From a bacterium (lineage in GTDB: Bacteria > Actinomycetota > Acidimicrobiia > Spongiisociales > ZC4RG35): a stretch of DNA of 52,529 nucleotides. Of this stretch, positions 17,685 through 27,130 are shown in pieces. The notes under the pieces are model-generated. The model did not search any database, was not told the origin of the DNA, and saw only the letters and a list, made by a program, of their open reading frames with translations. Within the stretch, counting starts at the first letter, position 1. Each line of letters starts with the position of its first letter. The DNA lies in NCBI GenBank assembly GCA_024638655.1, contig JAHEJW010000018.1, forward strand, positions 1-52,529. Reading direction: 5' to 3'. A program made the translations under genes and the position numbers.

Positions 17685-18812
17685 TCAGCGGCGCCGACCA
17701 CCTCCCCTCATTCGCCCCCCTCCCCCACCGCGAAAGCCTCCGCCGCGCGTTCTCGACCCACCCGACGAGCCGCCTCTCATGGGTCCCCCGAAACCGCCTG
17801 GCATGCCCCCAAAGCCACCACCTCGTTGACTCATGGCGACGATCGCCCAGATCGCGGACATGAGATCGTTGCCGGCATAGGAGCTCTGCCTCCCGGGGCG
17901 GCGTCCAAACAGATCGTCGGCCGCTTCGCGTTCCTCATTCGGAGTCTCCGGTCGAGTCTCGGGTGGTGGTGGCTCTGGCTCGGGGGGTTTGGGCTTCTCC
18001 GGGATCGGCTTGCCGTCGAGAAGAGCCTCGGCGGCGTCGAGCTCCCAAATCGCCAGGTCGAGTTGACGAACCACGTCGAACATCGCCTTCGCTGACGGTG
18101 AGCTGTCGACGAGCGCCAGGGTGGCGGTGTAGATGGACGACGCCCTTTGGTAGTGGGCCTTGATCTCCGGGCTCTCGGAGAGCTCGACCTCGTCCTCCAT
18201 CTCGATTATGTCGTTGGCAATATCGGCGAGCTTCTCGCGCGCCTTGGATTTCACGTTCTCCAGCTCCGACAGAGCCCTCCGAGAATCTCGACTCGAAGAC
18301 CTGCGGATGGCCAGGAACACCAGGAGGCCGACACCGGCCAGCACAACCCAGACCCAGAGCGAAGTCCCGCTTCCGTCCGATGGCGGTTGCTCGTCGTCGG
18401 GCGAGGGAGCCTCGCCGGCCAGGTTTGAGATGAAGAGCTCCACCACCTGGTTGTCACTGCCACCGTCCAAGGAGGCATCGATGGCCGAGTTCATTTGGTC
18501 GGCAGACCAGAAGGAACCATCTCCGGCGAATCCCACTGTCTCGGGCGCCACGGTCACCACATAGCCTTCACCGATCTCGTCGAGCACCGTATCCGAGAAG
18601 GTGGTGGCACCTCCGGAGGGCTCCTCTGCCAGGACTACGAGGTAGAGACGTCCGCCTTCAGAGCGCCCGGCGAAGACGGCATCGCTGACTACCTGTTCGC
18701 TCGCCGAAGATCCCGGCTCGATGTAGTACCCGTCCGACTCCAATTCAGGCACGACGTCGCCCGGTGTGGCCGCAATCAGCAGAAAACTCAGGGCAACGAT
18801 GAGTCGTTTCAT
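17685..18812 (-). CDS. TPM-like extracytoplasmic domain membrane protein with Gly/Arg-rich tail
   Basis: 375 residues from the ATG at 18812, which opens a signal peptide (MKRLIVALSFLLIAATPG). An extracytoplasmic alpha/beta domain of about 120 residues (GGRLYLVVLAEEPSGG, VVTVAPETVGFAGDGSFW) resembles TPM/DUF6676 domains. One membrane helix (SLWVWVVLAGVGLLVFLAI), a cytoplasmic helical region, a Pro/Glu-rich linker and a C-terminal tail of Gly-Gly-Phe/Arg repeats follow. It is paired with PspA, so a role in envelope maintenance is inferred. No catalytic residues could be identified. Confidence 0.72.
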   Translation of the reverse strand: MKRLIVALSFLLIAATPGDVVPELESDGYYIEPGSSASEQVVSDAVFAGRSEGGRLYLVVLAEEPSGGATTFSDTVLDEIGEGYVVTVAPETVGFAGDGSFWSADQMNSAIDASLDGGSDNQVVELFISNLAGEAPSPDDEQPPSDGSGTSLWVWVVLAGVGLLVFLAIRRSSSRDSRRALSELENVKSKAREKLADIANDIIEMEDEVELSESPEIKAHYQRASSIYTATLALVDSSPSAKAMFDVVRQLDLAIWELDAAEALLDGKPIPEKPKPPEPEPPPPETRPETPNEEREAADDLFGRRPGRQSSYAGNDLMSAIWAIVAMSQRGGGFGGMPGGFGGPMRGGSSGGSRTRGGGFRGGGGGRMRGGGRRR

Positions 18813-18880
18813 CTCGAGCCGAGAGTAGTTCTGGGGACGGTCCACGCCGGAGTGTCGAGGAGCAGAGAGATAGCGATCGC

Positions 18881-21187
18881 TCAACCGTTCAAGGCGCGCC
18901 AAACGCGTTCGGGCGTGAAAGGTGTCTCGGTGAGCCAGACCCCGGTGGCGTCGTAGATCGCATTGGCGATCGTGGGGATGGGAGCGTTGATCCCGATCTC
19001 AGACACCGACTTGGCCCCCATCGGCCCGGTCGGCTCGTACGAGTCGACCAGAATCGTCTCGAGCTCCGGCATGTCCATCGGCCCCGGGATCTTGTAGCGG
19101 GCAAAGTCGGGCGTCTTGGGATGGCCTTCAGCGTCGAAGATCATCTCTTCGAACAGCGCAAACCCGATGCCGTTGGCAATCGCCCCCTCGAGTTGGCCCT
19201 CGGCGAGCTTGGGATTGATGGCAGTGCCGCAATCGATGGCGGCCACGTAGCGGAGAACGTCGACACGTCCTGTGCTCTCGTCCACTGCGACCTCGCAGAA
19301 ACTGGCCAAGAAAGGCGGAGGCGACAACTCGGGTACGAATGAGGCCGTGGCCCCGATCTGCTGCTGCTCGACTCCGTAGAGGGTTCGGATCCCTATGTTG
19401 GCGAGGCTCACCGACCTGTCGTCTCCTGCGACCACCCTCTCGTCGACGAGCTCCAGCTCGCCAGGGTCGGCTTCGAGCATCAGAGCGGCCACCTCGAGTA
19501 TCTGCTCCCTCACCTCTTCGGCGGCCTTTTGCACCGCCATCCCCGATACATACGTTGTCGAACTGGCATACGCGCCGACGTCGAAAGGTGTGATATCGGT
19601 GTCGGACGAGGTGACGATGACGCTCTCCAGCGGGACTGCGAGCACCTCTGCGGCGATCTGGGCGAGGATCGTGTCGGACCCCGTGCCCAGGTCGGTGGCT
19701 CCGACCAGGAGGTTGAACGAGCCGTCGTCGTTCATCTTGATCGTTGCCGCTCCCATGTCGATCATCGGGATGCCGGAACCCTGCATGTGCACCGACATCC
19801 CGACCCCATGGACCTTCGATCCTTCCCGCTCGCGTTTGCCCCGCTTCTCCGACCACCCGATGCGCTCCGCACCCAATCGGATGCACTCGTCCAGTTCACA
19901 CGAGGTGATGGTCTGCTCGACTCCTTCTCGACCTTCACCCAAGGCCACGAAGATGGGCGAGGTCTCCCCCTCTCTGATGTGGTTGAGCGAGCGCCACTCC
20001 AGTGCGTCCATCCCCAATTCTCCGGCCAGCCGGTCGACTGCAGTCTCCAGAGGGAAGTAGCCCTGGGTTGCCCCGTACCCGCGGTAGGCCCCGCCCACCG
20101 GCAGGTTTGTGTAGACCGCATCCCCACGAAACGAGACGTGGGGCGCCTTGTTGTATAGGGGCAAGGTCTTCGACCCGACGTTGGACAGCACCGTGAGGCC
20201 ATGTGTTCCGTAGGCCCCCGTATTGGAGAGAACGTCCATAGCGAGGGCATGCAGGGTTCCGTCGTCCTTGGCCCCGAGTCTGACCCGGATCCTCATCGGG
20301 TGTCGTGTCCGCGAGGAGATGAACTCCTGCTCCCTCGTGTAGACCATCTGGGCGGGCCTGCCGGTGCGCAGCGTGACCAGCGAAGGCAGGTCCTCGATGA
20401 GAACCTCCTGTTTCACGCCGAAGCCCCCGCCGATCCTGGGCTTGATCACCCTGATCCCGTGAACAGGAACATCGAGCAAACGGCCGATGATGCGGCGCAC
20501 GTGGAAGGGGACCTGTGTCGACGAGACGATCACAAGTCTTCCCTGCTCGTCGAGGAAGGTGCTGACCACGTGGGGCTCCAGTGGGGCGTGCTGGGCATAG
20601 TGGGTTTCGGTGGTCACCTCGACCACGACATCAGATTCTGCGAGTCCCTTCTCGGCGTCCCCGGCGCTAGCCACCATGTGGGCGGAGATGTTTCGTTCCG
20701 CGTCCCAGACATCGAGTGCGTCGTCTTCGTCGTGGATCACCGGAGCGCCGTCGGCCAGAGCTTCGTCGATGGACAGCACCGGATCGAGCATCTCGTAGTC
20801 GACCTCGATCAAGCCGAGAGCCCTCTCGGCGGATTCGAGGGTGTCAGCGGCAACGGCCGCAACCCGGTCACCCACCCAACGAACCTTGGTGTCGAACATG
20901 CGGGAGTCATACGGCGATGGCTCGGGATAGCCCTGACCGGCAGTCGTGTAACGCCTATGGGGCGTGTTCCTGTGGTCGAGAACCAAAGCGATTCCTTCGA
21001 CCTGCTCGGCGGCCCTGGTGTCGATCGAAGTGATCCGGGCGTGAGCATGGGGGCTGGTGAGGAGGGCTACGTGAAGAAGACCGGGATGCTTGGGCAGGTC
21101 ATCGACGAAGACCGGCTTGCCGGTGACCAGGCCCCTGCCGTCGACCCGGTGCGCCGAGATGCCGACCACGTTGAACTTGTCAGCCAT
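18881..21187 (-). CDS. xdhA: Xanthine dehydrogenase family, molybdopterin-binding (large) subunit
   Basis: 768 residues, usual for a split large subunit. GGFGVKQE (Mo-cofactor site), AYRGYGATQ (the family arginine near the substrate), GSDTILAQIAAEVL and the C-terminal PMGAKSVSEIGIN with the catalytic glutamate are all visible. It hydroxylates a heterocyclic carbon with water and passes electrons to the iron-sulphur and FAD subunits made by the two genes before it in the operon. Its start overlaps the 2Fe-2S gene by 8 bases. Xanthine, hypoxanthine or a related purine is the likeliest substrate from the SsnA/YgfK/YgeW context, but nicotinate-type heterocycles are possible. Confidence 0.9.
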   Translation of the reverse strand: MADKFNVVGISAHRVDGRGLVTGKPVFVDDLPKHPGLLHVALLTSPHAHARITSIDTRAAEQVEGIALVLDHRNTPHRRYTTAGQGYPEPSPYDSRMFDTKVRWVGDRVAAVAADTLESAERALGLIEVDYEMLDPVLSIDEALADGAPVIHDEDDALDVWDAERNISAHMVASAGDAEKGLAESDVVVEVTTETHYAQHAPLEPHVVSTFLDEQGRLVIVSSTQVPFHVRRIIGRLLDVPVHGIRVIKPRIGGGFGVKQEVLIEDLPSLVTLRTGRPAQMVYTREQEFISSRTRHPMRIRVRLGAKDDGTLHALAMDVLSNTGAYGTHGLTVLSNVGSKTLPLYNKAPHVSFRGDAVYTNLPVGGAYRGYGATQGYFPLETAVDRLAGELGMDALEWRSLNHIREGETSPIFVALGEGREGVEQTITSCELDECIRLGAERIGWSEKRGKREREGSKVHGVGMSVHMQGSGIPMIDMGAATIKMNDDGSFNLLVGATDLGTGSDTILAQIAAEVLAVPLESVIVTSSDTDITPFDVGAYASSTTYVSGMAVQKAAEEVREQILEVAALMLEADPGELELVDERVVAGDDRSVSLANIGIRTLYGVEQQQIGATASFVPELSPPPFLASFCEVAVDESTGRVDVLRYVAAIDCGTAINPKLAEGQLEGAIANGIGFALFEEMIFDAEGHPKTPDFARYKIPGPMDMPELETILVDSYEPTGPMGAKSVSEIGINAPIPTIANAIYDATGVWLTETPFTPERVWRALNG

Positions 21188-21659
21188 CGATCGCCCCCTC
21201 GCTCAGGATGGCTGCAGCCATCTCTATCGCATCGATCTGCTTGACATAGCCCGTGCACCGGCACAGGTTGCCAACCAGGTACTCGGCGATGTCTGCTCTG
21301 GTCGGGCTGGGGTTCAGAGCGAGCAGATCGGACGCCGTGAGGATCATCCCGGGGATGCAGTAGCCGCACTGCACTCCCCCAGCGTCCAGCATCGTCTGTT
21401 GAAGGGGGTGGTAGGCCTCGTCAGCGCCGGCCAGGCCCTCGATCGTCGTGATCTCCTTCCCCTCGGCTTGGGCCGCGAAGAGAAGACAGGAAGCCGCCGC
21501 CCTGCCGTCGAGAAGCACCGCACAGGTGCCGCAGTCACCATTGGCGCAACCGTCCTTGACGCTGGTATAGCCATTGGCCCTCAGGGTTTCGAGGAGCGTC
21601 GCGCCGGGGGCGATCTCCGCCCGGAGCTCGTTGTCGTTGATGCGAAGGGTGATCCTCAT
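21180..21659 (-). CDS. xdhC: Xanthine dehydrogenase family, 2Fe-2S subunit
   Basis: 159 residues from the ATG at 21659, which overlaps the stop of the FAD-subunit gene (ATGA). The plant-type [2Fe-2S] cluster is in the N-terminal half (DGCANGDCGTCAVLLDG and a later Cys). The second cluster of molybdenum hydroxylases is in the C-terminal half (VQCGYCIPGMI and GNLCRCTGYV). It carries electrons from the Mo site to FAD. Length and cysteine spacing are entirely normal, so the complex looks functional. Confidence 0.93.
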   Translation of the reverse strand: MRITLRINDNELRAEIAPGATLLETLRANGYTSVKDGCANGDCGTCAVLLDGRAAASCLLFAAQAEGKEITTIEGLAGADEAYHPLQQTMLDAGGVQCGYCIPGMILTASDLLALNPSPTRADIAEYLVGNLCRCTGYVKQIDAIEMAAAILSEGAIDG

Positions 21660-22507
21660 CGGGCTGCCAATCGTCGAGCCACCTCGGTCAGGCATCGGCT
21701 GGTGAGAACCTCGACCAGATGGCTTCGGTATTCGGCAGAGGCAACCCATCCGTCCCTCGTGTGGATCTCCTCACGAGCTCTTCTGGCGGCCGCCTCGATC
21801 GCTCTGGCCTCCAACCCGTGTTCCCTGATCCAGGACTCTGCGCCGCTGGCGCGTTGGGATCTGAGTGGAGTCGCACCGCAGACGATGCGGGCAGCGCCGA
21901 CCATATGCCCGTCGAAGTCGATCCGGCAACACACATTCAGCATCGGGAAATCGAAGGCAGTCCTGGCGAAACGGAGGAAGGCTGCTGCGGAACGCTTCAC
22001 TGCCACCGGGAGGACGACTTCGGTGAGCAGATGAGGAGACCTGTGGACACTCTCGTCGTAGTAGCGCTGGATTGTCATTTGCTTTTCATCGCCCTGGTAG
22101 ACGACCACTTCGGCATCGAGCGCAACCAGTACGGGCACGACGTCGGAGAGCTTCCCCCTGGCGAGGTGGCCACCGATTGTCGAGATATTGCGCAACAGGG
22201 GATTGCCCAGGTCGGACAACATCTCGGGCATGACACCCGCTGCATAGCTGCCCAGAGCGTCATTGAGGAGCATGTCTGTGAACGTCGTCATTGCGCCGAT
22301 CCGGATGGAACCGTCGCGCCGGGCTTCGATGCTGTGATCCAGGCACCTCGCTACGTCGACGAGTGTGTCGACGTCGGGTGGAGCGCTGATGGTTAGGTCG
22401 GTTCCTCCCGAAAGGATCCTGACGGAAGGGGAGCCATCGGAAACGTGCGACCACGCCTCCTCGACCGTCGATGGCCGGTGATACTCGGCGATAGAAGGTC
22501 GACTCAT
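21656..22507 (-). CDS. xdhB: Xanthine dehydrogenase family, FAD-binding subunit (YgfM/XdhB-like)
   Basis: 283 residues. The FAD-binding domain of molybdenum hydroxylases is shown by VRILSGGTDLT, RIGAMTTFTDML and the Gly-rich NPLLRNISTIGGHLARG loop. The C-terminal CO-dehydrogenase flavoprotein domain holds AARIVCGATPLRS. It oxidises the reduced iron-sulphur subunit and passes electrons to NAD+ or another acceptor. It overlaps the PLP-enzyme gene upstream and the 2Fe-2S gene downstream by four bases each. E. coli has the same type of subunit, YgfM, beside xdhD, ssnA and ygfK. Confidence 0.9.
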   Translation of the reverse strand: MSRPSIAEYHRPSTVEEAWSHVSDGSPSVRILSGGTDLTISAPPDVDTLVDVARCLDHSIEARRDGSIRIGAMTTFTDMLLNDALGSYAAGVMPEMLSDLGNPLLRNISTIGGHLARGKLSDVVPVLVALDAEVVVYQGDEKQMTIQRYYDESVHRSPHLLTEVVLPVAVKRSAAAFLRFARTAFDFPMLNVCCRIDFDGHMVGAARIVCGATPLRSQRASGAESWIREHGLEARAIEAAARRAREEIHTRDGWVASAEYRSHLVEVLTSRCLTEVARRLAAR

Positions 22508-23961
22508 AGCGCCACCTTCTCGTTGAACTCGCCGATGAGCTCATCGATCGGGCCGATCATGTCCTGGATCTCGTTCCAATACGCCGGGTCGTGCCACTGG
22601 CGATCGAGCTCTGTGACGTCTTTGCCCTGCTGTTCCACCCAGGTGAAGTACTTGAGGTTGTGAATCCTCTTCCGGTCCCAGTGGCCTAGCTCCTGGACAT
22701 TGGCCGTCGACTCGCCAAGCATCCATCTCTCGTGAGCTACCGCAGCGTCGGCGCCGGTGAGAGGCCCCAACATCTCATTTGCCTCGGCCAGCCGGCTCTT
22801 GTACATGTCCATGGAGTCGGTGGCGATCGTGATGACGACGTCGTCGCCGGTCATCTCGTACCACTTTGCGAGCTTGATAGCGGTGAGCACGTTGGCGATC
22901 GAGGAGATCCCCAGCTCCGGCAGGTGCCCGATCAATTCGTCGGTTACGCCCTGTGCCGCGAGATACTCGGCGCCAGCCGGCTCGTTGAAGAGACGGATCA
23001 GCGCCATCGGCCCGGCGTCGTCTATGCCTGCGACAAGATCGGTGTTGCGGGCGTTGTGGATCCAGGGGATGTGCTTGTCGCCGATCCCTTCGATCCGGTG
23101 CGACCCATATCCGGCCTGGAGCAGAGTCGGGCATTGCAGCGCCTCCGCGGCAGCCACCTTCACTCCGGGATACCGCTGTTTGATGTGGTCGGCCGAGGCC
23201 AGAGTCCCCGCCGAGCCGGTCGTGTAGGTCACCGCTGCCAGCCTCTGGCCCTCTGCCATCTCAGACTCGAGCACCTCGAGCATCGCCGGGCCAGTGATCG
23301 CGTAGTGCCATAGGTAGTTGCCGAACTCGTCGAACTGGTTGAAGATGACGACGTCCTCGCCGGACGACCGCAGTTCGGCACACTTGTCGAAGATCTCCTT
23401 CACGTTGCTCTCCGAGCCCGGTGTCTTGATCACTTCACCGGCAACCGTCTCCAGCCATGCAAAGCGCTCGGCGCTCATCCCCTCGGGGAGTATCGCTATG
23501 GAGTCACAGGCCAGGAGGTGGGCGTCGTAGGCGCCGCCGCGGCAGTAGTTGCCCGTCGAGGGCCAAACCGCTTTCTGCGTTGTCGGATCGAACTGACCGG
23601 TCACCAGCCTGGGCACGAGACATCCGAAGGCCGCCCCAACCTTGTGGGCTCCGGTTGGGAACCACTTGCCGACGAGAATCAGTATGCGAGCGTCGACCCC
23701 GGTCAGATCGGTGGGCAGCTCGAGGTAGTTGACACCGCCAAAGCCGCCACCCTTCTCCACCGGCTCGTTATGCCAGCTGATTCGGAAGAGGTTGAGCGGG
23801 TCGAGGTCCCAAAGCCCCACCGTCTCCAAGCGCCGGACGATCTCGGAGGGAATCAGCTTGGGATCCCGCATCTGAGCGAACGTCGGGATGATTATGTCGC
23901 GCTCCTTGGCGCGTCGTGCGGCCCGCTCGAGTCCGGCGGGGTTGATCCCCAGGTCGATCAT
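22504..23961 (-). CDS. PLP-dependent lyase/synthase of fold type II, role in the purine-type cluster unknown
   Basis: 485 residues, longer than cysteine synthase or YgeX (about 400). It shows the fold-type II core: Schiff-base lysine K107 in PTGAHKVGAAFG, substrate loop STGNYCRGG (135-143), and a glycine-rich phosphate loop in TTGSAGTLASADHIK. The C-terminal hundred residues (MGPLTG-like, then WDRKRIHNLKYFTWVEQQGK) are an extra region. By position it could replace YgeX, diaminopropionate ammonia-lyase, which releases ammonia and pyruvate in the known cluster. That is inference; beta-elimination of another amino acid is as possible. Four-base overlaps on both sides. Confidence 0.78.
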   Translation of the reverse strand: MIDLGINPAGLERAARRAKERDIIIPTFAQMRDPKLIPSEIVRRLETVGLWDLDPLNLFRISWHNEPVEKGGGFGGVNYLELPTDLTGVDARILILVGKWFPTGAHKVGAAFGCLVPRLVTGQFDPTTQKAVWPSTGNYCRGGAYDAHLLACDSIAILPEGMSAERFAWLETVAGEVIKTPGSESNVKEIFDKCAELRSSGEDVVIFNQFDEFGNYLWHYAITGPAMLEVLESEMAEGQRLAAVTYTTGSAGTLASADHIKQRYPGVKVAAAEALQCPTLLQAGYGSHRIEGIGDKHIPWIHNARNTDLVAGIDDAGPMALIRLFNEPAGAEYLAAQGVTDELIGHLPELGISSIANVLTAIKLAKWYEMTGDDVVITIATDSMDMYKSRLAEANEMLGPLTGADAAVAHERWMLGESTANVQELGHWDRKRIHNLKYFTWVEQQGKDVTELDRQWHDPAYWNEIQDMIGPIDELIGEFNEKVAL

Positions 23962-25208
23962 CGGTCGAACTCCTCCAGTGTCTCTTCGAGTGTCGCGGGG
24001 TCAGATGACACGTGACGCGGCTCCAGGCCGGCAAGTGAAACCGCCTTCAGCGCAGCGGGGACATCCTTGAGCCCGGAGCCGGTTGAAAGCACCACTACCC
24101 GGTCCTTCGCAGTAGCCAACCCGGATTGGACAGCGCCCTCGAAGCCGGCCCACGCTGCGGCGGCTGCGGGCTCGGCAAAGACCCCGGTGGTACGGGCAAG
24201 CACCGGTATCGCAGCGAGGATCTCTTCATCGGTCACGGTGACGAAAGCTCCATGGCTTTCTTTAACCGCCCGCATTGCCTTGAGTCGATCCCGGGGAAGC
24301 GCAGCTGATATCGAGTCGGCGACCGTGTCCGGACGAATGGGGGCCTTGGTGAGCACGTCCTCGCCTGAGGCCCAAGCGTCGGCCAGATACGCCGACCCTT
24401 CGGCCTGGACCCCGATCAGCCGAGGCATGCTGTCGACCGCACCGAGCTCGATCAGGTCATGAAACCCTTTCCATAGAGATCCGAGGATGCATCCGTCCCC
24501 CACGGAGACGACGACGACGTCGGGCGCCTCCCAGGACAACTGGTGGGCGACCTCGTAGGCCACGGTCTTCTTGCCCTCCGACATGTACGGGTTGAACCCG
24601 GTCGTGCGGTTGTACCAACCGAATCTCTCCCCGGCGCGAAGGCACAACTCGATGGCGTCGTTGTAGGCACCATCCACCAGTAGCACCGTCGATCCGTAGG
24701 CGAGAAGCTGAGCAATCTTCGCCTCTGGTGCTGCGGCCGGGACGAAGATGACCGTCTCCCTCCCTACCGACGCCGCCAGACCGGCCAGGGCCGCGGCCGC
24801 GTTCCCCGTCGATGCCGTGGTCACCACCGCCGATCCCAGCTCGTCGGCTTTCACCAGCGCCATTGCCGACGCCCGGTCTTTGAGCGAGCCCGTTGGTTGC
24901 ACCCCCTCGTCCTTGACCCAGAGCCTCCGCACTCCTGACCTCCGTGCCAGAAGTGGGGACTCGTATAGGGGCGTGGCGCCCACCTTGAGAGGCGGGGTCG
25001 CAGCCTCCGATGGGACAGGGAGCAACGGGCGGTAGGACCACATCGAGCCCATATCCAGGTCTTGGAGTTCGATCTCACCGGCAAGGGCTTCGTAGTCGTA
25101 AACCACGTCGAGTACGCCTTCGTCACCGTGGTCGGGGCACACGTACTCCACATCTTTGGGGGCGAACTCCCTTCCGCACACCAGACAGACGAGGTGGTAG
25201 TGGCTCAT
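23958..25208 (-). CDS. Threonine-synthase-like PLP enzyme with N-terminal zinc ribbon
   Basis: 416 residues. An N-terminal zinc knuckle (C8, C11, C24, with H27 as a possible fourth ligand) is as in many ThrC proteins. A fold-type II core follows, with lysine K110 in PTGSLKDRAS, TASTGNAAAALA, SVGDGCILGSLWKG and a C-terminal STGSGLKD. By fold it is threonine synthase or a beta-eliminating ammonia-lyase. Its location, overlapping carbamate kinase and a second PLP enzyme, argues for a catabolic role on a ring fragment (for example a diamino or ureido amino acid), not threonine biosynthesis. No hom or thrB gene is nearby. Confidence 0.8.
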   Translation of the reverse strand: MSHYHLVCLVCGREFAPKDVEYVCPDHGDEGVLDVVYDYEALAGEIELQDLDMGSMWSYRPLLPVPSEAATPPLKVGATPLYESPLLARRSGVRRLWVKDEGVQPTGSLKDRASAMALVKADELGSAVVTTASTGNAAAALAGLAASVGRETVIFVPAAAPEAKIAQLLAYGSTVLLVDGAYNDAIELCLRAGERFGWYNRTTGFNPYMSEGKKTVAYEVAHQLSWEAPDVVVVSVGDGCILGSLWKGFHDLIELGAVDSMPRLIGVQAEGSAYLADAWASGEDVLTKAPIRPDTVADSISAALPRDRLKAMRAVKESHGAFVTVTDEEILAAIPVLARTTGVFAEPAAAAAWAGFEGAVQSGLATAKDRVVVLSTGSGLKDVPAALKAVSLAGLEPRHVSSDPATLEETLEEFDR

Positions 25209-26149
25209 CGCTTGATTCTCGTCCCCGTCTCACCCAACAGGGCGGCCTCGATGTTCTGAGGGCTGGTGATGACGGCTTCTTCGCCACCCGCCTCGAGAAA
25301 CCCGATCACAGCCTCGATCTTGGGTTTCATCGAGCCCTCGAGGAAGTGGGTTCCCTCGGCGAGGTAGATCTTCGCCTCATGGAGCGTCATCTCCGAGACC
25401 CAACGCTGCTCGGACGTTCCAAAGTCGAGGGCGACCTTGTCGACCGATGTCGAGATCAACAGCAGATCGGCATCGATCTGGTTCGCCAGCATCGCCGAAG
25501 CCCTGTCTTTGTCGATGACCGCGGCCACACCCGTGAGCGCTCCGTCTGCGTCGGCCACCACCGGCAGGCCTCCTCCCCCTACGCCGATCACAACGAAGCC
25601 GGCGTCGATGAGGGTGCGGATGGCATCGATTTCGACAATACGCTTTGGCATCGGAGAGGCCACGACGCGGCGCCATCCTCGGTTTGCGTCCTCGACGATG
25701 TCCCAGCCCTCATCCTCGGCCTTCTTCGTGGCGTCGGCCTCGGTGAGAAAGGAGCCGATCGGCTTGGAGGGGCGGGAGAAGGCAGGATCGTCGGGGTCGA
25801 CCTCTACCTGAGTCACCACCGTGACCACTCCTTTGTCGATCTTCATCCGAGTGAAGTCATTGATCAGGTTCTGTTGGAGCAGGTAGCCGATGGCACCTTG
25901 AGTGTCGGCGCCGCAGACGTCGAGAGGGACCTCGTGCAACTCGTGTCTCGCCAGGTCGGAGCGCCTGAGAATGAATCCGATCTGGGGCCCGTTCCCGTGG
26001 GTGATTACGACCTCCCATCCGTCAGCGACCAGGTTGGCGATGTGGTGGTCTGTTTCAGCCGCTGCAAGGTATTGATCCTCGACGGTCTGATGGTCCGGAT
26101 CGGTGATGAGGCTGTTGCCCCCGATCGCTACGACAACACGTTTGTTCAC
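25205..26149 (-). CDS. arcC: Carbamate kinase (ArcC/YqeA)
   Basis: 314 residues, normal length. VVVAIGGNSL at the start, VITHGNGPQIG, the GGGGLPVV segment, DKDRASAMLANQ and FLEGSMKPKIEA are diagnostic. In the catabolic direction it converts carbamoyl phosphate and ADP to ATP, CO2 and ammonia, the only substrate-level ATP step in this cluster. The gene sits directly behind two carbamoyltransferase genes, six bases from the second. E. coli has yqeA in the same kind of locus. No arginine deiminase gene is present, so the carbamoyl phosphate must come from a carbamoylated intermediate. Confidence 0.95.
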   Translation of the reverse strand: MNKRVVVAIGGNSLITDPDHQTVEDQYLAAAETDHHIANLVADGWEVVITHGNGPQIGFILRRSDLARHELHEVPLDVCGADTQGAIGYLLQQNLINDFTRMKIDKGVVTVVTQVEVDPDDPAFSRPSKPIGSFLTEADATKKAEDEGWDIVEDANRGWRRVVASPMPKRIVEIDAIRTLIDAGFVVIGVGGGGLPVVADADGALTGVAAVIDKDRASAMLANQIDADLLLISTSVDKVALDFGTSEQRWVSEMTLHEAKIYLAEGTHFLEGSMKPKIEAVIGFLEAGGEEAVITSPQNIEAALLGETGTRIKR

Positions 26150-26155
26150 GACACC

Positions 26156-27130
26156 TCACATGGTCAGGGCCATTACCGCCTTTTGGACGTGGAGCCGGTT
26201 CTCTGCCTCATCGAACACCCAGCTGTTTGGGCCGTCGATCACTGCGTCAGTGACCTCTACACCCCGGTCCGCCGGGAGGCAATGCATGTATCCGGCCGAC
26301 GCCGAGGCCGACGAGAGACGTCTCTCATCGGCGATCCAGTCTTTGTACCGGGCGCCGATATCTGCCGACTCTTCGGGGTCGGGCGTTGTCAGCATGCACC
26401 CCCACGACTTCGGGTAGACGACGTCGGCTCCTTCGAACCCGGCGTCAAAGTCATTACCCAATGCGAGCGACCCGCCCGACTGCTCGGCGTTGGCCTCGGC
26501 CTGTTCGAGAATCTCTGGCTGCAGCTTGAACTCGGGTGGGTGAGTGAGCCTGACGTCAATGCCGTAACGAGTCAGGAGCAGAATCAAGCTTTGTGGAACC
26601 GAAAGCGGCTTCTGATAGCTGGCGGCATAGGCCCAGGAGACATTGACAGTCAGACCGCTTAGGTCGCCTCTCTTCTCCACGATGGTGAGCAAGTCGGCCA
26701 ATGCTTGGAACGGGTGGTACCAGTCGCATTGCATGTTGAGCACCGGCACCCGCGAGGCGGCGGCCACGTCACGGATATAGCGATTGCCCAGGTCCCAGTC
26801 GACTTGGCGGATGGCGATTCCGTCGTTGTAGCGGCCGAGGATCTCGCCGATCTCGGTTGCGGTGTCGCCGTGTGCTATCTGGGTGGTCTTCGATTCGATG
26901 AACTGGGCGTGCCCGCCGAGTTGGGCCATTCCCGCCTCGAAGCTGGCCCGTGTTCGAGTCGACGAGAAGAAGAAGAGCATGGCGAGCACCTTGTCCCGGA
27001 GCAGAGCATGCTCTTCGCCGAGTGCTCGACGTCGCTTCAGGTCGATGGCCACATCGAGGATGGTGTCGATCTCGTCCCTGGTCCACTCCTGGGTCGTGAT
27101 CATGTCCCGTCCCCGAAGGTGGGTCTGCAT
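26156..27130 (-). CDS. ygeW: YgeW-like (knotted) carbamoyltransferase
   Basis: 324 residues; the start overlaps the previous stop (TAATG). An ATG nine codons in, behind GGGGA, is an alternative. The carbamoyl-phosphate motif S-T-R-T-R is at 57-61. KTTQIAHGDTATE, SWAYAASYQKPLSVPQ, EQSGGSL, ADVVYPKSWG and GYMHCLPAD match E. coli YgeW much better than OTC or ATCase. YgeW-type enzymes fold with a knot. In purine-degradation clusters YgeW is proposed to take the carbamoyl group off a ureido amino acid to give carbamoyl phosphate, which fits the carbamate kinase gene next to it. E. coli YgeW has about 70 more residues. Confidence 0.85.
   Translation of the reverse strand: MQTHLRGRDMITTQEWTRDEIDTILDVAIDLKRRRALGEEHALLRDKVLAMLFFFSSTRTRASFEAGMAQLGGHAQFIESKTTQIAHGDTATEIGEILGRYNDGIAIRQVDWDLGNRYIRDVAAASRVPVLNMQCDWYHPFQALADLLTIVEKRGDLSGLTVNVSWAYAASYQKPLSVPQSLILLLTRYGIDVRLTHPPEFKLQPEILEQAEANAEQSGGSLALGNDFDAGFEGADVVYPKSWGCMLTTPDPEESADIGARYKDWIADERRLSSASASAGYMHCLPADRGVEVTDAVIDGPNSWVFDEAENRLHVQKAVMALTM

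Noticed and set aside
20201-21244. 347-codon plus-strand frame
   Set aside because: Antisense to the molybdopterin subunit, which is intact and conserved; no start signal.
25010-26662. Long plus-strand open frame of 550 codons
   Set aside because: It is antisense to the threonine-synthase-like, carbamate kinase and YgeW genes, all clear family members. Its translation shows no domain and it has no ribosome-binding site.
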